A stretch of 52,683 bases of DNA from S146-42 sp965371965 (GTDB taxonomy: Bacteria > Planctomycetota > Phycisphaerae > Phycisphaerales > UBA1924), in NCBI GenBank assembly GCA_965371965.1, contig CBDVAM010000011.1, positions 1-52,683 of the forward strand, read 5' to 3'. Positions 8,929-15,192 of this stretch are shown one piece after another. The translations under genes and the position numbers were made by a program. Positions within the stretch are counted from its first letter, which is position 1. Each line of letters begins with the position of its first letter. The notes below the pieces were generated by a model. The model saw only the letters and a program-made list of their open reading frames with translations. It ran no database searches and was not told the DNA's origin.

Positions 8929-9280
8929 GTCGGGCTTGGTCTCCAAGGGGGCGATGGTAGCGGGCAGCGCGGGTGAGGGTTCCGGGCGGATTGTGCTGGG
9001 ATCACCCGAGGTCTCCACCAGGTGCCGTACCGACCGCTTCGACCTGCTTGTGTTCGACGAAGCCAGAGAGCCCGTGCTCATCATCGAGGTGAAGAAGAAA
9101 CACGGCAACCTCACGAAGAAGTCTCGACAATCTGTCAGGCTCGAACACCGGTGCCAGCTCAAGACGTACCGCGCCTACAAGATCCCCGTGACAGTCGTTG
9201 AGGGCATGGCCGAGGCTAGGAGGTTCATCCGCAAGGTGGAGCGGTTGGGGCTGCGGGATTGGATCGGCTTCGTGAACTAG
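8927..9280 (+). CDS. Small PD-(D/E)XK nuclease-like protein, probably a fragment
   Basis: At most 117 residues. The segment RFDLLVFDEAREPVLIIEVKKK fits the D...(D/E)xK core of restriction-type nuclease folds (Asp in FDLLV, Glu and Lys in IEVKKK), followed by QLKTYRAYKIPVTVV, like the helix-strand that closes the fold in such proteins. The N-terminal 25 residues look non-coding and overlap the head of the divergent dehydratase gene; starts at 8927 and 8954 are both possible. It is shorter than complete family members, so a 5'-truncated remnant is likely. It lies 43 bases before the accessory membrane gene at 9324. Confidence 0.45.
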   Translation: MSGLVSKGAMVAGSAGEGSGRIVLGSPEVSTRCRTDRFDLLVFDEAREPVLIIEVKKKHGNLTKKSRQSVRLEHRCQLKTYRAYKIPVTVVEGMAEARRFIRKVERLGLRDWIGFVN

Positions 9281-9323
9281 ATTTGGTCTGGCATCCAAGA
9301 CCAGCAATCGCTACGGTTGTGCC

Positions 9324-9923
9324 ATGGACCAACCCGATCATCTTGATCTCGCGTACAAACGCTACATCGAGAGTTCCAAGTTCGCGGATATCGCCTACAC
9401 GCGGTATGGGTACGTCACCTCGTTGCTCATTGTCCTGGCAGGCGCCAACTACGCCCTGTTGACCTCATACGTGAACCTCGCCGATGGCTTGCGGGTGAGC
9501 GAGCATTTGACCATCGCGTCGAGCCTCCTGGGCTTCTTCGCTGCATTCGCGTCTGGTACGAGTGTTGCTCTCTCTGCCCTGCCAAAGCTCCACGAAGAGG
9601 TCGCTGGAACCAAGGGGTACCTTCAATGGATGCAGGATTTCGAGAATCAGGTTCCAGGCAAAGACCCCTCGAAAGAGGAGTCGCTGAACCGTATGGCTGA
9701 CACATTGATTCGCCAGTTGGCTAACGCCGAAGAGATCAACCAGGCGGCCACCAGAAAGCGTCGAGATCACTTCAATAACTGCCTCCGCCCGCTCATGGCG
9801 GCTACAATCCTGTTGGCAGCTCAAGCTGCCTGCACGCTTCCCGGGCAACTATGGAAGGTTGACTCAAATGAGCGAACAACCCAAGAACCCGCCGCCGACG
9901 CCTCCTCCAAACGAGACGGTTGA
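9324..9923 (+). CDS. Uncharacterised three-TM membrane protein heading the proline-rich micro-gene array
   Basis: A 199-residue protein. Two adjacent hydrophobic helices (VTSLLIVLAGANYALLTSYV near residue 32, SSLLGFFAAFASGTSVAL near 72) are followed by an 80-residue soluble stretch rich in charged residues and a third helix (LMAATILLAAQAACTL near 160). The layout resembles small membrane effectors that pair two TM helices with a cytosolic helix bundle, but I do not recognise the family. Its last 56 bases overlap the start of the first proline-rich gene. GC and codon use are lower than in neighbouring housekeeping genes. Confidence 0.7.
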   Translation: MDQPDHLDLAYKRYIESSKFADIAYTRYGYVTSLLIVLAGANYALLTSYVNLADGLRVSEHLTIASSLLGFFAAFASGTSVALSALPKLHEEVAGTKGYLQWMQDFENQVPGKDPSKEESLNRMADTLIRQLANAEEINQAATRKRRDHFNNCLRPLMAATILLAAQAACTLPGQLWKVDSNERTTQEPAADASSKRDG

Positions 9924-10038
9924 AAAGGAGGCCCATGCTCCCGATCCACCACCTGCACCACCGAACAAGAAGGCGTACTTCTCGGATGATCCAGGCAGGA
10001 TTGTTCGAGGTTCCCCACCAAGGGAGATAAAGCGATGA
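9868..10038 (+). CDS. Proline-rich micro-protein 1
   Basis: A 56-residue open frame starting ATG AGC (Met-Ser), with GGAAGG nine bases upstream. The sequence has NPPPTPPPNETVEKEAH, then DPPPAPPNKKAYFSDDPGR, and a basic end. It begins inside the preceding membrane gene in another frame, and its TGA overlaps the next ATG (ATGA at 10035-10038). No signal peptide or TM segment. Function unknown. It shares the pattern (P)n-N-E-x-V-E-K with micro-protein 2. Confidence 0.55.
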   Translation: MSEQPKNPPPTPPPNETVEKEAHAPDPPPAPPNKKAYFSDDPGRIVRGSPPREIKR

Positions 10039-10163
10039 GCGCGAACCCGAAACTTCCCAAGAAGCCTGAACAATCGACCGAGCCCCCGACTCGACCCGCG
10101 CCCAAGCCACCGCCACCGAATGAGCGTGTTGAAAAGCGCACACATGAGGACCGGAAGCCATGA
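10035..10163 (+). CDS. Proline-rich micro-protein 2
   Basis: A 42-residue frame, MSANPKLPKKPEQ..., containing PAPKPPPPNERVEKRTHEDR. It is clearly related to micro-protein 1 (PPPNETVEKEAH against PPPNERVEKRTH). GGGAG lies eight bases before its ATG. The start overlaps the previous stop by four bases and its own TGA overlaps the next ATG (10160-10163). Function unknown. Confidence 0.5.
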   Translation: MSANPKLPKKPEQSTEPPTRPAPKPPPPNERVEKRTHEDRKP

Positions 10164-10291
10164 GCGACAAGCCACCGCCACCACCACCCCCGCCACCCCC
10201 GCCACCAAACAAGCCCGTTTGGACAGAGACTGTGCGGCCTTCTCAGCCGCCAGCGAGACCGCCGCCAAGGGACACTGACTTGGGACGGTGA
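10160..10291 (+). CDS. Proline-rich micro-protein 3
   Basis: A 43-residue frame starting MSDK, followed by a run of eleven prolines, NKPVWTETVRPSQPPARPPP and a short polar tail. GAGGA lies nine bases upstream of the ATG. It is coupled to its neighbour by ATGA overlap. The proline run is coded by mixed CCA/CCG/CCC codons, which argues for selection on the peptide rather than simple DNA slippage. Function unknown; long proline runs usually make stiff extended linkers and need EF-P for translation. Confidence 0.5.
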   Translation: MSDKPPPPPPPPPPPPNKPVWTETVRPSQPPARPPPRDTDLGR

Positions 10292-10297
10292 GCGCCG

Positions 10298-10522
10298 GTG
10301 AATCAACACCAGACCAACAGCGCAAGTGGCAACCGGAGCAAGCCCAATGGAGGCAGCTCTGACAAGCCAACGGAGCCTTCGGAAGTCAGGCTTTCTGATG
10401 ACCCGCCAGCGCCGAAGAATCTTGGCATACTCAAGCGTACTAACGTTAATTCCAGCAGCCTGCTCGGGCTTGTAATTATTGTCGCACTGTTGGTAATGAG
10501 TCTCAAAGAGTGCGGCTTATGA
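10298..10522 (+). CDS. Small single-TM protein ending the micro-gene array
   Basis: A 74-residue frame from GTG 10298. The polar, proline-containing N-terminus (KPTEPSEVRLSDDPPAPKN) resembles the micro-proteins, followed by one TM helix (LLGLVIIVALLVMSL) and a short KECGL end. A second GTG at 10288 overlaps the previous TGA and would give only 24 residues in another frame, also starting Met-Ser, so a past frameshift at the start is possible. Probably a membrane-anchored member of the array. Function unknown. Confidence 0.5.
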   Translation: MNQHQTNSASGNRSKPNGGSSDKPTEPSEVRLSDDPPAPKNLGILKRTNVNSSSLLGLVIIVALLVMSLKECGL

Positions 10523-10770
10523 CTCCCCGCGTGATCTTGTTCCGCAGTTTGGTGGGGTCGAGTCGACCAGAAGTGGACCCGCCCCTATCCCCCGTGGGGG
10601 GCCTCTTTCTGGCCCCACAGCCCAGGAATCCACGCTGTCATCTCACCAAGATGACTGGGAATCACTGACAGCCAAGCACTCATGACCGCGTGTCCATTGA
10701 TAGGCCAATGGTCGCTCCCAACTCCAGGTGCGTTCGCATGGGGATTTGTGAGTAGATCGTCCAGGCAATG
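10523..10770. other. Non-coding gap after the micro-gene array
   Basis: No convincing gene. A hairpin GTGGGG (10594-10599) / CCCCAC (10613-10618), extended by GGCC pairs, may end transcription of the array, but it lacks a T-run. A GTCGAGTCGAC palindrome lies just before it. Confidence 0.4.
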
Positions 10771-10781
10771 CGCAGGAGAAA

Positions 10782-10811
10782 GCCGCCGACCCGCGATCGC
10801 GAGCCGGCGGC
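10782..10811 (-). terminator. Terminator hairpin of the structured RNA
   Basis: On the minus strand GCCGCCGGCTCGCG and CGCGGGTCGGCGGC pair over the whole length, with two G-U pairs, followed by TTTCTCC. The same positions on the plus strand would be A-C mismatches, so the hairpin belongs to the minus-strand transcript. Confidence 0.6.
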
Positions 10812-10876
10812 GTTGAATACGTCATCCGTAAGTGATGACCGGGGCTATGCCAACGGCAGACCCGTCGGCGTGCCGC

Positions 10877-10918
10877 CTATTTCGGGCACAGCCCCTGTGC
10901 ACAGTCATTCTGAATCAC
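10877..10918 (-). CDS. 13-residue peptide frame behind a perfect Shine-Dalgarno
   Basis: GTG at 10918 starts MIQNDCAQGLCPK and stops at TAG 10877-10879. AAGGAGG lies seven bases upstream, inside a 12-nt perfect match to the anti-Shine-Dalgarno complement. A GCACAG/CTGTGC hairpin lies inside the frame. It could be a leader-like peptide or an incidental frame behind a sequence that binds 16S rRNA for another reason. Confidence 0.3.
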   Translation of the reverse strand: MIQNDCAQGLCPK

Positions 10919-11120
10919 TAGATCACCTCCTTACCGCAAAGCCCTGCCCAGCCGTCGCGGTCGTTGCCCACCGCCGCCGGGCTCTTTTTCCCCGGGCCGT
11001 CACCCGGAGCACATCGCCCGAGATGCCCGAATGGATCGGGCTCCCGGTCGTCGCGCCCCCGCTCGGGGCGTCGCCACGGGTTGTCCGTGCGATCGCACCC
11101 CGCGCTGGTCGCGCGATATC

Positions 11121-11150
11121 AGTATATCGAGTTCTGGCAGGGTGGTGCAA
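11121..11150 (-). promoter_or_regulatory. Sigma-70-type promoter of the structured RNA
   Basis: The minus strand reads TTGCAC (11150-11145), 18 bases, TATACT (11126-11121). Each hexamer has two or fewer mismatches to consensus. This is one of the best promoter matches seen in the window. Expected start of transcription near 11113. Confidence 0.6.
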
Positions 11151-11295
11151 GAGAAAAACACCGGAGATTGGGGTGGATCGCGGGTGGCTAGAGCGAGTTC
11201 AATGCACCCGTAGCGTTCTCCAAGCAGTGGTGCAGAGATCGGGAATCACGCGACATCCGCAACGTCGTTGCTGAGACGGAATACACGATGCAGAA

Positions 11296-11443
11296 CGCCA
11301 CGGAGTGGCGCTGCGAGCCTGGCGAGGGGCGATAGCCCCTCGATGGTGCCATGGAGGAATCGCAGCCCCCGGGAGGGGCGCTCGAGCGCCCCTGCCGGGG
11401 CTGGGTATAACCTCAACTCGTGACGAGTGGCTGTCGCCACTCG
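11296..11443. repeat. REP-like cluster of four hairpins
   Basis: In order: CGCCACGGAGTGGCG (11296-11310), GAGGGGC-GATA-GCCCCTC (11324-11341), a perfect 20-bp palindrome AGGGGCGCTCGAGCGCCCCT (11374-11393), and GAGTGGC-TGTC-GCCACTC (11425-11442). No protein. Such clusters of short palindromes are typical of REP elements mobilised by a transposase in trans; no such transposase is in the window. Confidence 0.65.
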
Positions 11444-11521
11444 CCATGTTCGCACCGCTGCTCCGCAGCGAAGAACGTGAGGCAACATTCGTTCCAACGC
11501 TACGCCATTCTTGAAACCGCT

Positions 11522-12424
11522 CTAGCAGGGATTCACAAACCGGTCCAGGAACCCGAAGAAATCGTCGCCGTCATGGTCGCCGTCCCCGTCGAGGTCGGCG
11601 CACTCATCGCCGGTGGCGAACCCGTCGAGGAAGCCGAAGAAGTCATCGCCATCCGAGTCCCCGTCGCCGTCCCAGTCGCCGCAGGGGATCGTGTCGTTGC
11701 AACCAGGTTCGCAGTCGCCCGGCGTCCCGCCCAACACGAAGTTGATGCCCGAGAGCTCGCCGAACTCGTCGGTAGGACCGAAGCAGACGCCCATGCCGAT
11801 GCCCTGCCCGGGGTTGTTCTGGAACGCGTCATCGGCGGCGCCGCCGCCGTTGTCGTGCGCACCGTGCTGCGTAAAGAAGTACGTGCGACCGAAGCTATAG
11901 TCGAGCTCCGCGGCCCACCGGAGGACGTACTCGCCCGCGGGCAGGCATTGGCCCCCGAAGTCGCCCACCACAGCCTCGCCGTCCCAGAAGCCGGTGCCGG
12001 GAACGCTGCGCAACAGGAAATCGGGCAGCTCGTCATCATCGCAGATCTCGCCGAGCTGGGCGATGTCGTAGATCTCGACGATCACGTCGGTCATGCCGAA
12101 CGGGTTTCCGGTGTTGCTGAAGCCCTTCGAGCGAAACTCTCCCAGATTCGCATCGTCGCTGATCGAGAATGTCTCGCAGCAATACACGTCGTAGACGTCA
12201 AAGGGAGTCTCAAAGTCCTGCCCGGCCACGCCCTGCCTGCTGACACCGTCGTAGGTCAGGCTCGCCACAATGGGCCCGCGCGGCCCGAGGTGCCCGCCGG
12301 GCTGCGACGCCTTCATGCTCGCGACGATTCCCCCCGCCGCGCCGAGGTGCGAATCTGACATCTGCGCCGTTGCGCTCGCCGCCAGGCCCGCGCCGATCGC
12401 AATCGAAAGACATCGAGTATTCAT
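11522..12424 (-). CDS. Secreted dockerin-like protein, tandem paralogue B
   Basis: A 300-residue secreted protein: signal peptide CLSIAIGAGLAASATAQ, a body with many acidic residues (DFETPFDVYDVYCCETF, GEYVLRWAAELDY), and a C-terminal dockerin-like repeat, GDWDGDGDSDGDDFFGFLDGF and a second DLDGDGDHDGDDFFGFLDRF. Both repeats have the spaced Asp ligands of calcium loops and probably serve as an anchor or sorting tail. The start ATG at 12424 follows AGGAGAA; an in-frame TTG at 12442 is less likely. It is about 85% identical by eye to the gene at 12439, 14 bases upstream. No enzymatic motif was recognised. Confidence 0.8.
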   Translation of the reverse strand: MNTRCLSIAIGAGLAASATAQMSDSHLGAAGGIVASMKASQPGGHLGPRGPIVASLTYDGVSRQGVAGQDFETPFDVYDVYCCETFSISDDANLGEFRSKGFSNTGNPFGMTDVIVEIYDIAQLGEICDDDELPDFLLRSVPGTGFWDGEAVVGDFGGQCLPAGEYVLRWAAELDYSFGRTYFFTQHGAHDNGGGAADDAFQNNPGQGIGMGVCFGPTDEFGELSGINFVLGGTPGDCEPGCNDTIPCGDWDGDGDSDGDDFFGFLDGFATGDECADLDGDGDHDGDDFFGFLDRFVNPC

Positions 12425-12438
12425 GGGCGTTCTCCTAT

Positions 12439-13344
12439 TCAACAGGGTACAACGAACCGGTCGAGGTACCCGAAGAAGTCGTCGCCGTCATGGTCGCCGT
12501 CTCCGTCGAGATCGGCGCACTCATCGCCGGTGGCGAAGTCATCGAGGTAGGCGAAGAAGTCGTCCCCGTCGCTGACGCCGTTGTTGTCCCAGTCGCCGCA
12601 GCCGTTTGGATCCTGCGAGCAACCGCCGCAGTCACCGGCCTCGCCGAATAGCACGAAGTTGATGCCCGAGAGCACGCCGAACTCGTCGGTAGGACCGAAG
12701 CAGACGCCCATGCCGAAGCCCTGCCCGAGGTTGTTCTGGAGCGCGTCATCGGCGGCGCCGCCGCCGTTGTCGTGCGCACCGTGCTGCGTAAAGAAGAAAA
12801 GGTGCCCGAAGAGTCCGAAGTTCATCTCGCCAGCCCAACGGAGGACATACTCGCCCGCCGGCAGGCACTGGCCCCCGAAGTCGCCCACCACGGCCTCGCC
12901 ATCCCAGAAGCCGGTACCGGGAACGCTGCGTAATATGAACTCGGGCAGCTCGTCATCGTCGCATATCTCGCCAAGCTGGGCGATGTCATATATCTCGACG
13001 ATCACGTCTGTCGTGCCGAACGGGTTGCCGGTATTGCTGAAGCCTATCGAGCGAAACTCTCCCAGATTCGCGTCGTCGCTGATCGAAAAGGTCTCGCAGC
13101 AATACACGTCGTAGACGTCAAAGGGAGTCTCAAAGTCCTGGCAAGCCGCGCCCTGCATGCTGACACCGTCGTAGGTCAGGCTCGCCACAATGGGCCCGCG
13201 CGGCCCGACGTGCCCGCCGGGCTGCGACGCCTTCATGCTCGCGACGATTCCCCCCGCCGCGCCGAGGTTGCTATCCGACACTTGGGCCGTCGCGCTCGCC
13301 GCCAGCCCGCCACCGATCGCAATCGCGAAACATCGAGTTCTCAT
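12439..13344 (-). CDS. Secreted dockerin-like protein, tandem paralogue A
   Basis: A 301-residue paralogue of the downstream gene, with the same signal peptide type (CFAIAIGGGLAASATAQ), same body and same C-terminal calcium-loop pair. It differs mainly around residue 185 (MNFGLFGHLFFF against LDYSFGRTYFF) and in the linker before the dockerin part (CGGCSQDPNGCGDWD). The first calcium loop reads DNNGVSDGDD, a less canonical form. GGGAGAA precedes the ATG at 13344. The two genes presumably form one transcript read from the 13.4 kb side. Confidence 0.8.
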   Translation of the reverse strand: MRTRCFAIAIGGGLAASATAQVSDSNLGAAGGIVASMKASQPGGHVGPRGPIVASLTYDGVSMQGAACQDFETPFDVYDVYCCETFSISDDANLGEFRSIGFSNTGNPFGTTDVIVEIYDIAQLGEICDDDELPEFILRSVPGTGFWDGEAVVGDFGGQCLPAGEYVLRWAGEMNFGLFGHLFFFTQHGAHDNGGGAADDALQNNLGQGFGMGVCFGPTDEFGVLSGINFVLFGEAGDCGGCSQDPNGCGDWDNNGVSDGDDFFAYLDDFATGDECADLDGDGDHDGDDFFGYLDRFVVPC

Positions 13345-13358
13345 GGGCGTTCTCCCGT

Positions 13359-13400
13359 TCAACAGGGTGCAACGAATCGGTCAAGAATGAAGAAAAACTC
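13359..13400 (-). pseudogene. Tail of a third dockerin-like copy
   Basis: Just upstream of paralogue A the minus strand encodes FFFILDRFVAPC and a stop, matching the ends FFGYLDRFVVPC and FFGFLDRFVNPC of the two complete copies. The spacing from its stop to the next ATG is 14 bases, the same as between the two intact genes. Upstream of FFF the similarity is lost, so this is the remnant of a third tandem unit. Confidence 0.6.
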
Positions 13401-13628
13401 GCGTGATTTGATGTCGCCGATGTGACGCCAATTGGAACTTCGGGCACCGGAATCCCGGTTCTCCATGGCCCGCCTCCGTGATCCGCCGAGCGTTCAGACC
13501 GAGTAGAACAGGATACCAGAGTTTCGGTCGAACACAAGCGCTTTCATGCTATTGGCGTCCGGAATATTCCTGGTTCCTTCGCGAAGACCTTCTCCCACCC
13601 ACAAATGGCCCCCTCCTAGACTCTCCGC

Positions 13629-14945
13629 GTGGACCAGAACGTGACCCCCGAACACGCCCGTGAGGTCGCCGTTGACATCGTCAAAGCCCTCAGGGATGGC
13701 GCCCATGTTGCCTATCTCGCGGGCGGATGCGTCCGCGACGAGCTGCTCGGCGAGCACCCCAAGGACTACGACGTCGCCACCGACGCCAGGCCCGATCGCG
13801 TCCAGGCACTGTTCCGCAGGACCCAGTCGGTCGGGGCGAGTTTCGGGGTCATGCTCGTGCACCAGGCGCGGGTGACCGTCGAGGTTGCGACCTTCCGGCG
13901 CGACGGGCCGTATTCCGACGCCCGCCGACCCGACCACATCGAGTTCGCCAACGCCCAGAGCGACGCCCGGAGGCGAGATTTCACGATCAACGCCCTGTTT
14001 CTCGACCCGCTGGTGTCGTCGGATCCACCCCCAAATGGCGCGTCGAGTCCGGGCGAGGACGAGCCACCCCGGGACGTGCTCACGATCGCGGGCGGTCGTG
14101 TCATCGACTACGTCGGCGGGCTGGGCGACATGAAGTCCAAGACCATCCGGGCCGTCGGCGACCCCGACGCTCGCCTGAGCGAGGACCATCTGCGCGCCCT
14201 GCGTGCGGTGCGATTCGCCTCGCGCCTCGGGTTCTCCATCGACGATCAGACCGCACAGGCGATCCAGCGCCACGCGACGGAACTCCGCGGCGTGAGCCGA
14301 GAACGCATCGGCGATGAGATCCGGCGGATGATCCGCCACCCCTCTAGAGCCGTCGCCGCGTGGACGCTCCAATACCTGGGTCTCGACGAGCCGATCTTCG
14401 GCAAGAACACCACCAAGGCACCCAAGCATCTCGGACGCCTGGATGACTCGACGCCGTATTCGACGTGCCTGGCGGCGTGGGCGATTGATCGCGGCTCGGT
14501 CATCGAGGCAACCCAGATCGCCGGGCTGGTCGCGCACTGGCGGACGGCGTTGTGTCTGAGCAACGAGGAACGCGACGCCGTCAAGAGCACGCTGGTCGGG
14601 ACGGGCATTCTGCTCCGCGAGTTCTCGAGCCTGGGCGTCGCCGGTCAGAAGCGGGCCGCGGCGTCGGATTGGTTCCATGAGGCTCTGCGTCTGGTCGCCG
14701 CCGAGTCACCGGAGTCGATGGTCCGGATTCACCGGCGCGTGGATCAGCTTGCGAGCACGCCATCAGGGCTTTCGCCCCCCGCGCTACTCTCCGGCGATGA
14801 TCTAGTTTCGCTAGGGTTCCGATCCGGCCCCGGTTTTCAGAAGATCCTCGACGGCGTGTACGACGCGCAGCTCGAGGATCGGGTCGCCGACAAGGACGAG
14901 GCCCTGACCCTGGCCCGGGAACTCTCAAAGGAGTTGGGCATCTAA
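13629..14945 (+). CDS. tRNA nucleotidyltransferase / poly(A) polymerase family (CCA-adding)
   Basis: Class II nucleotidyltransferase that adds or repairs the CCA end of tRNA. The 438-residue protein has the head motif YLAGGCVRDELLG, the metal-binding DYDVATDA, RRDFTINALF, the template motif with RALRAVRFASRLGFSID (EDHLRALRAVRFA), and an RNA-binding C-terminal half. The start is GTG 13629. PcnB-type poly(A) polymerases share the head domain, so CCA addition is the likelier but not certain activity. A solitary gene, with 247 bases to the next secreted protein. Confidence 0.85.
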   Translation: MDQNVTPEHAREVAVDIVKALRDGAHVAYLAGGCVRDELLGEHPKDYDVATDARPDRVQALFRRTQSVGASFGVMLVHQARVTVEVATFRRDGPYSDARRPDHIEFANAQSDARRRDFTINALFLDPLVSSDPPPNGASSPGEDEPPRDVLTIAGGRVIDYVGGLGDMKSKTIRAVGDPDARLSEDHLRALRAVRFASRLGFSIDDQTAQAIQRHATELRGVSRERIGDEIRRMIRHPSRAVAAWTLQYLGLDEPIFGKNTTKAPKHLGRLDDSTPYSTCLAAWAIDRGSVIEATQIAGLVAHWRTALCLSNEERDAVKSTLVGTGILLREFSSLGVAGQKRAAASDWFHEALRLVAAESPESMVRIHRRVDQLASTPSGLSPPALLSGDDLVSLGFRSGPGFQKILDGVYDAQLEDRVADKDEALTLARELSKELGI

Positions 14946-15192
14946 CACAGGGAGTCCAGGGGCGGTCTCGTGGGTTGGGCGTGGTTGGACAACAATCGCC
15001 TTCTTCGGGGCACCTTCGGGACAGTACAATGGGGCGGATCCTCCCTTCCAGGGTCCCGTCGGCGGGCGGTCGAACCGACCCGTCCGGCGTGCGAACATTC
15101 AGGGGGCTCACCGCCCGTTCGGGCGAAGACAGAACTTGGCGACACACACTCGCCTCGTCGGTAGGACTTGAGGAATGAGAAAAGGACGAATC

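Larger units (their letters stand above)
10775..11114 (-). ncRNA. Putative structured RNA, about 340 nt, unknown class
   Basis: A stand-alone minus-strand transcription unit with a promoter at 11121-11150 and a terminator hairpin at 10782-10811. It is a chain of GC-rich hairpins (for example CGCCCC-GAG-CGGGGGCG, CCCGATCCATTCGGG, GCCGACGG/CCGTTGGC). Two stems close only on the minus-strand RNA because of G-U pairs, which fixes the orientation. In the middle is AAGGAGGTGATC (10921-10932), a perfect complement of the usual bacterial 16S 3' end, followed by a 13-codon frame. I tested it by eye for RNase P, tmRNA, SRP RNA and 16S landmarks and found none; a faint RNase P-like stretch (AATGACTGTGCAC) lacks the universal partner motifs. 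Confidence 0.55.

Noticed and set aside
9923..9937. AAAAGGAGG followed by ATG at 9935
   Set aside because: A perfect Shine-Dalgarno, but only three bases from the ATG, and the frame is a short His/Arg-rich peptide ending near 10030; it lies inside micro-protein 1.
9802..10370. Glycine/tryptophan-rich minus-strand frames
   Set aside because: Antisense of the proline codon runs; no start signal, and the plus-strand frames have Shine-Dalgarno sites and ATGA overlaps.
10921..10935. GATCACCTCCTT on the plus strand as the end of a 16S rRNA gene
   Set aside because: Upstream sequence has no helix 44/45 or any 16S landmark; only these 12 bases match.
10775..11114. RNase P RNA
   Set aside because: AATGACTGTGCAC recalls the 3' part of RNase P RNA, but GAGGAAAGTCC and ACAGAA...GGCTTA are absent.
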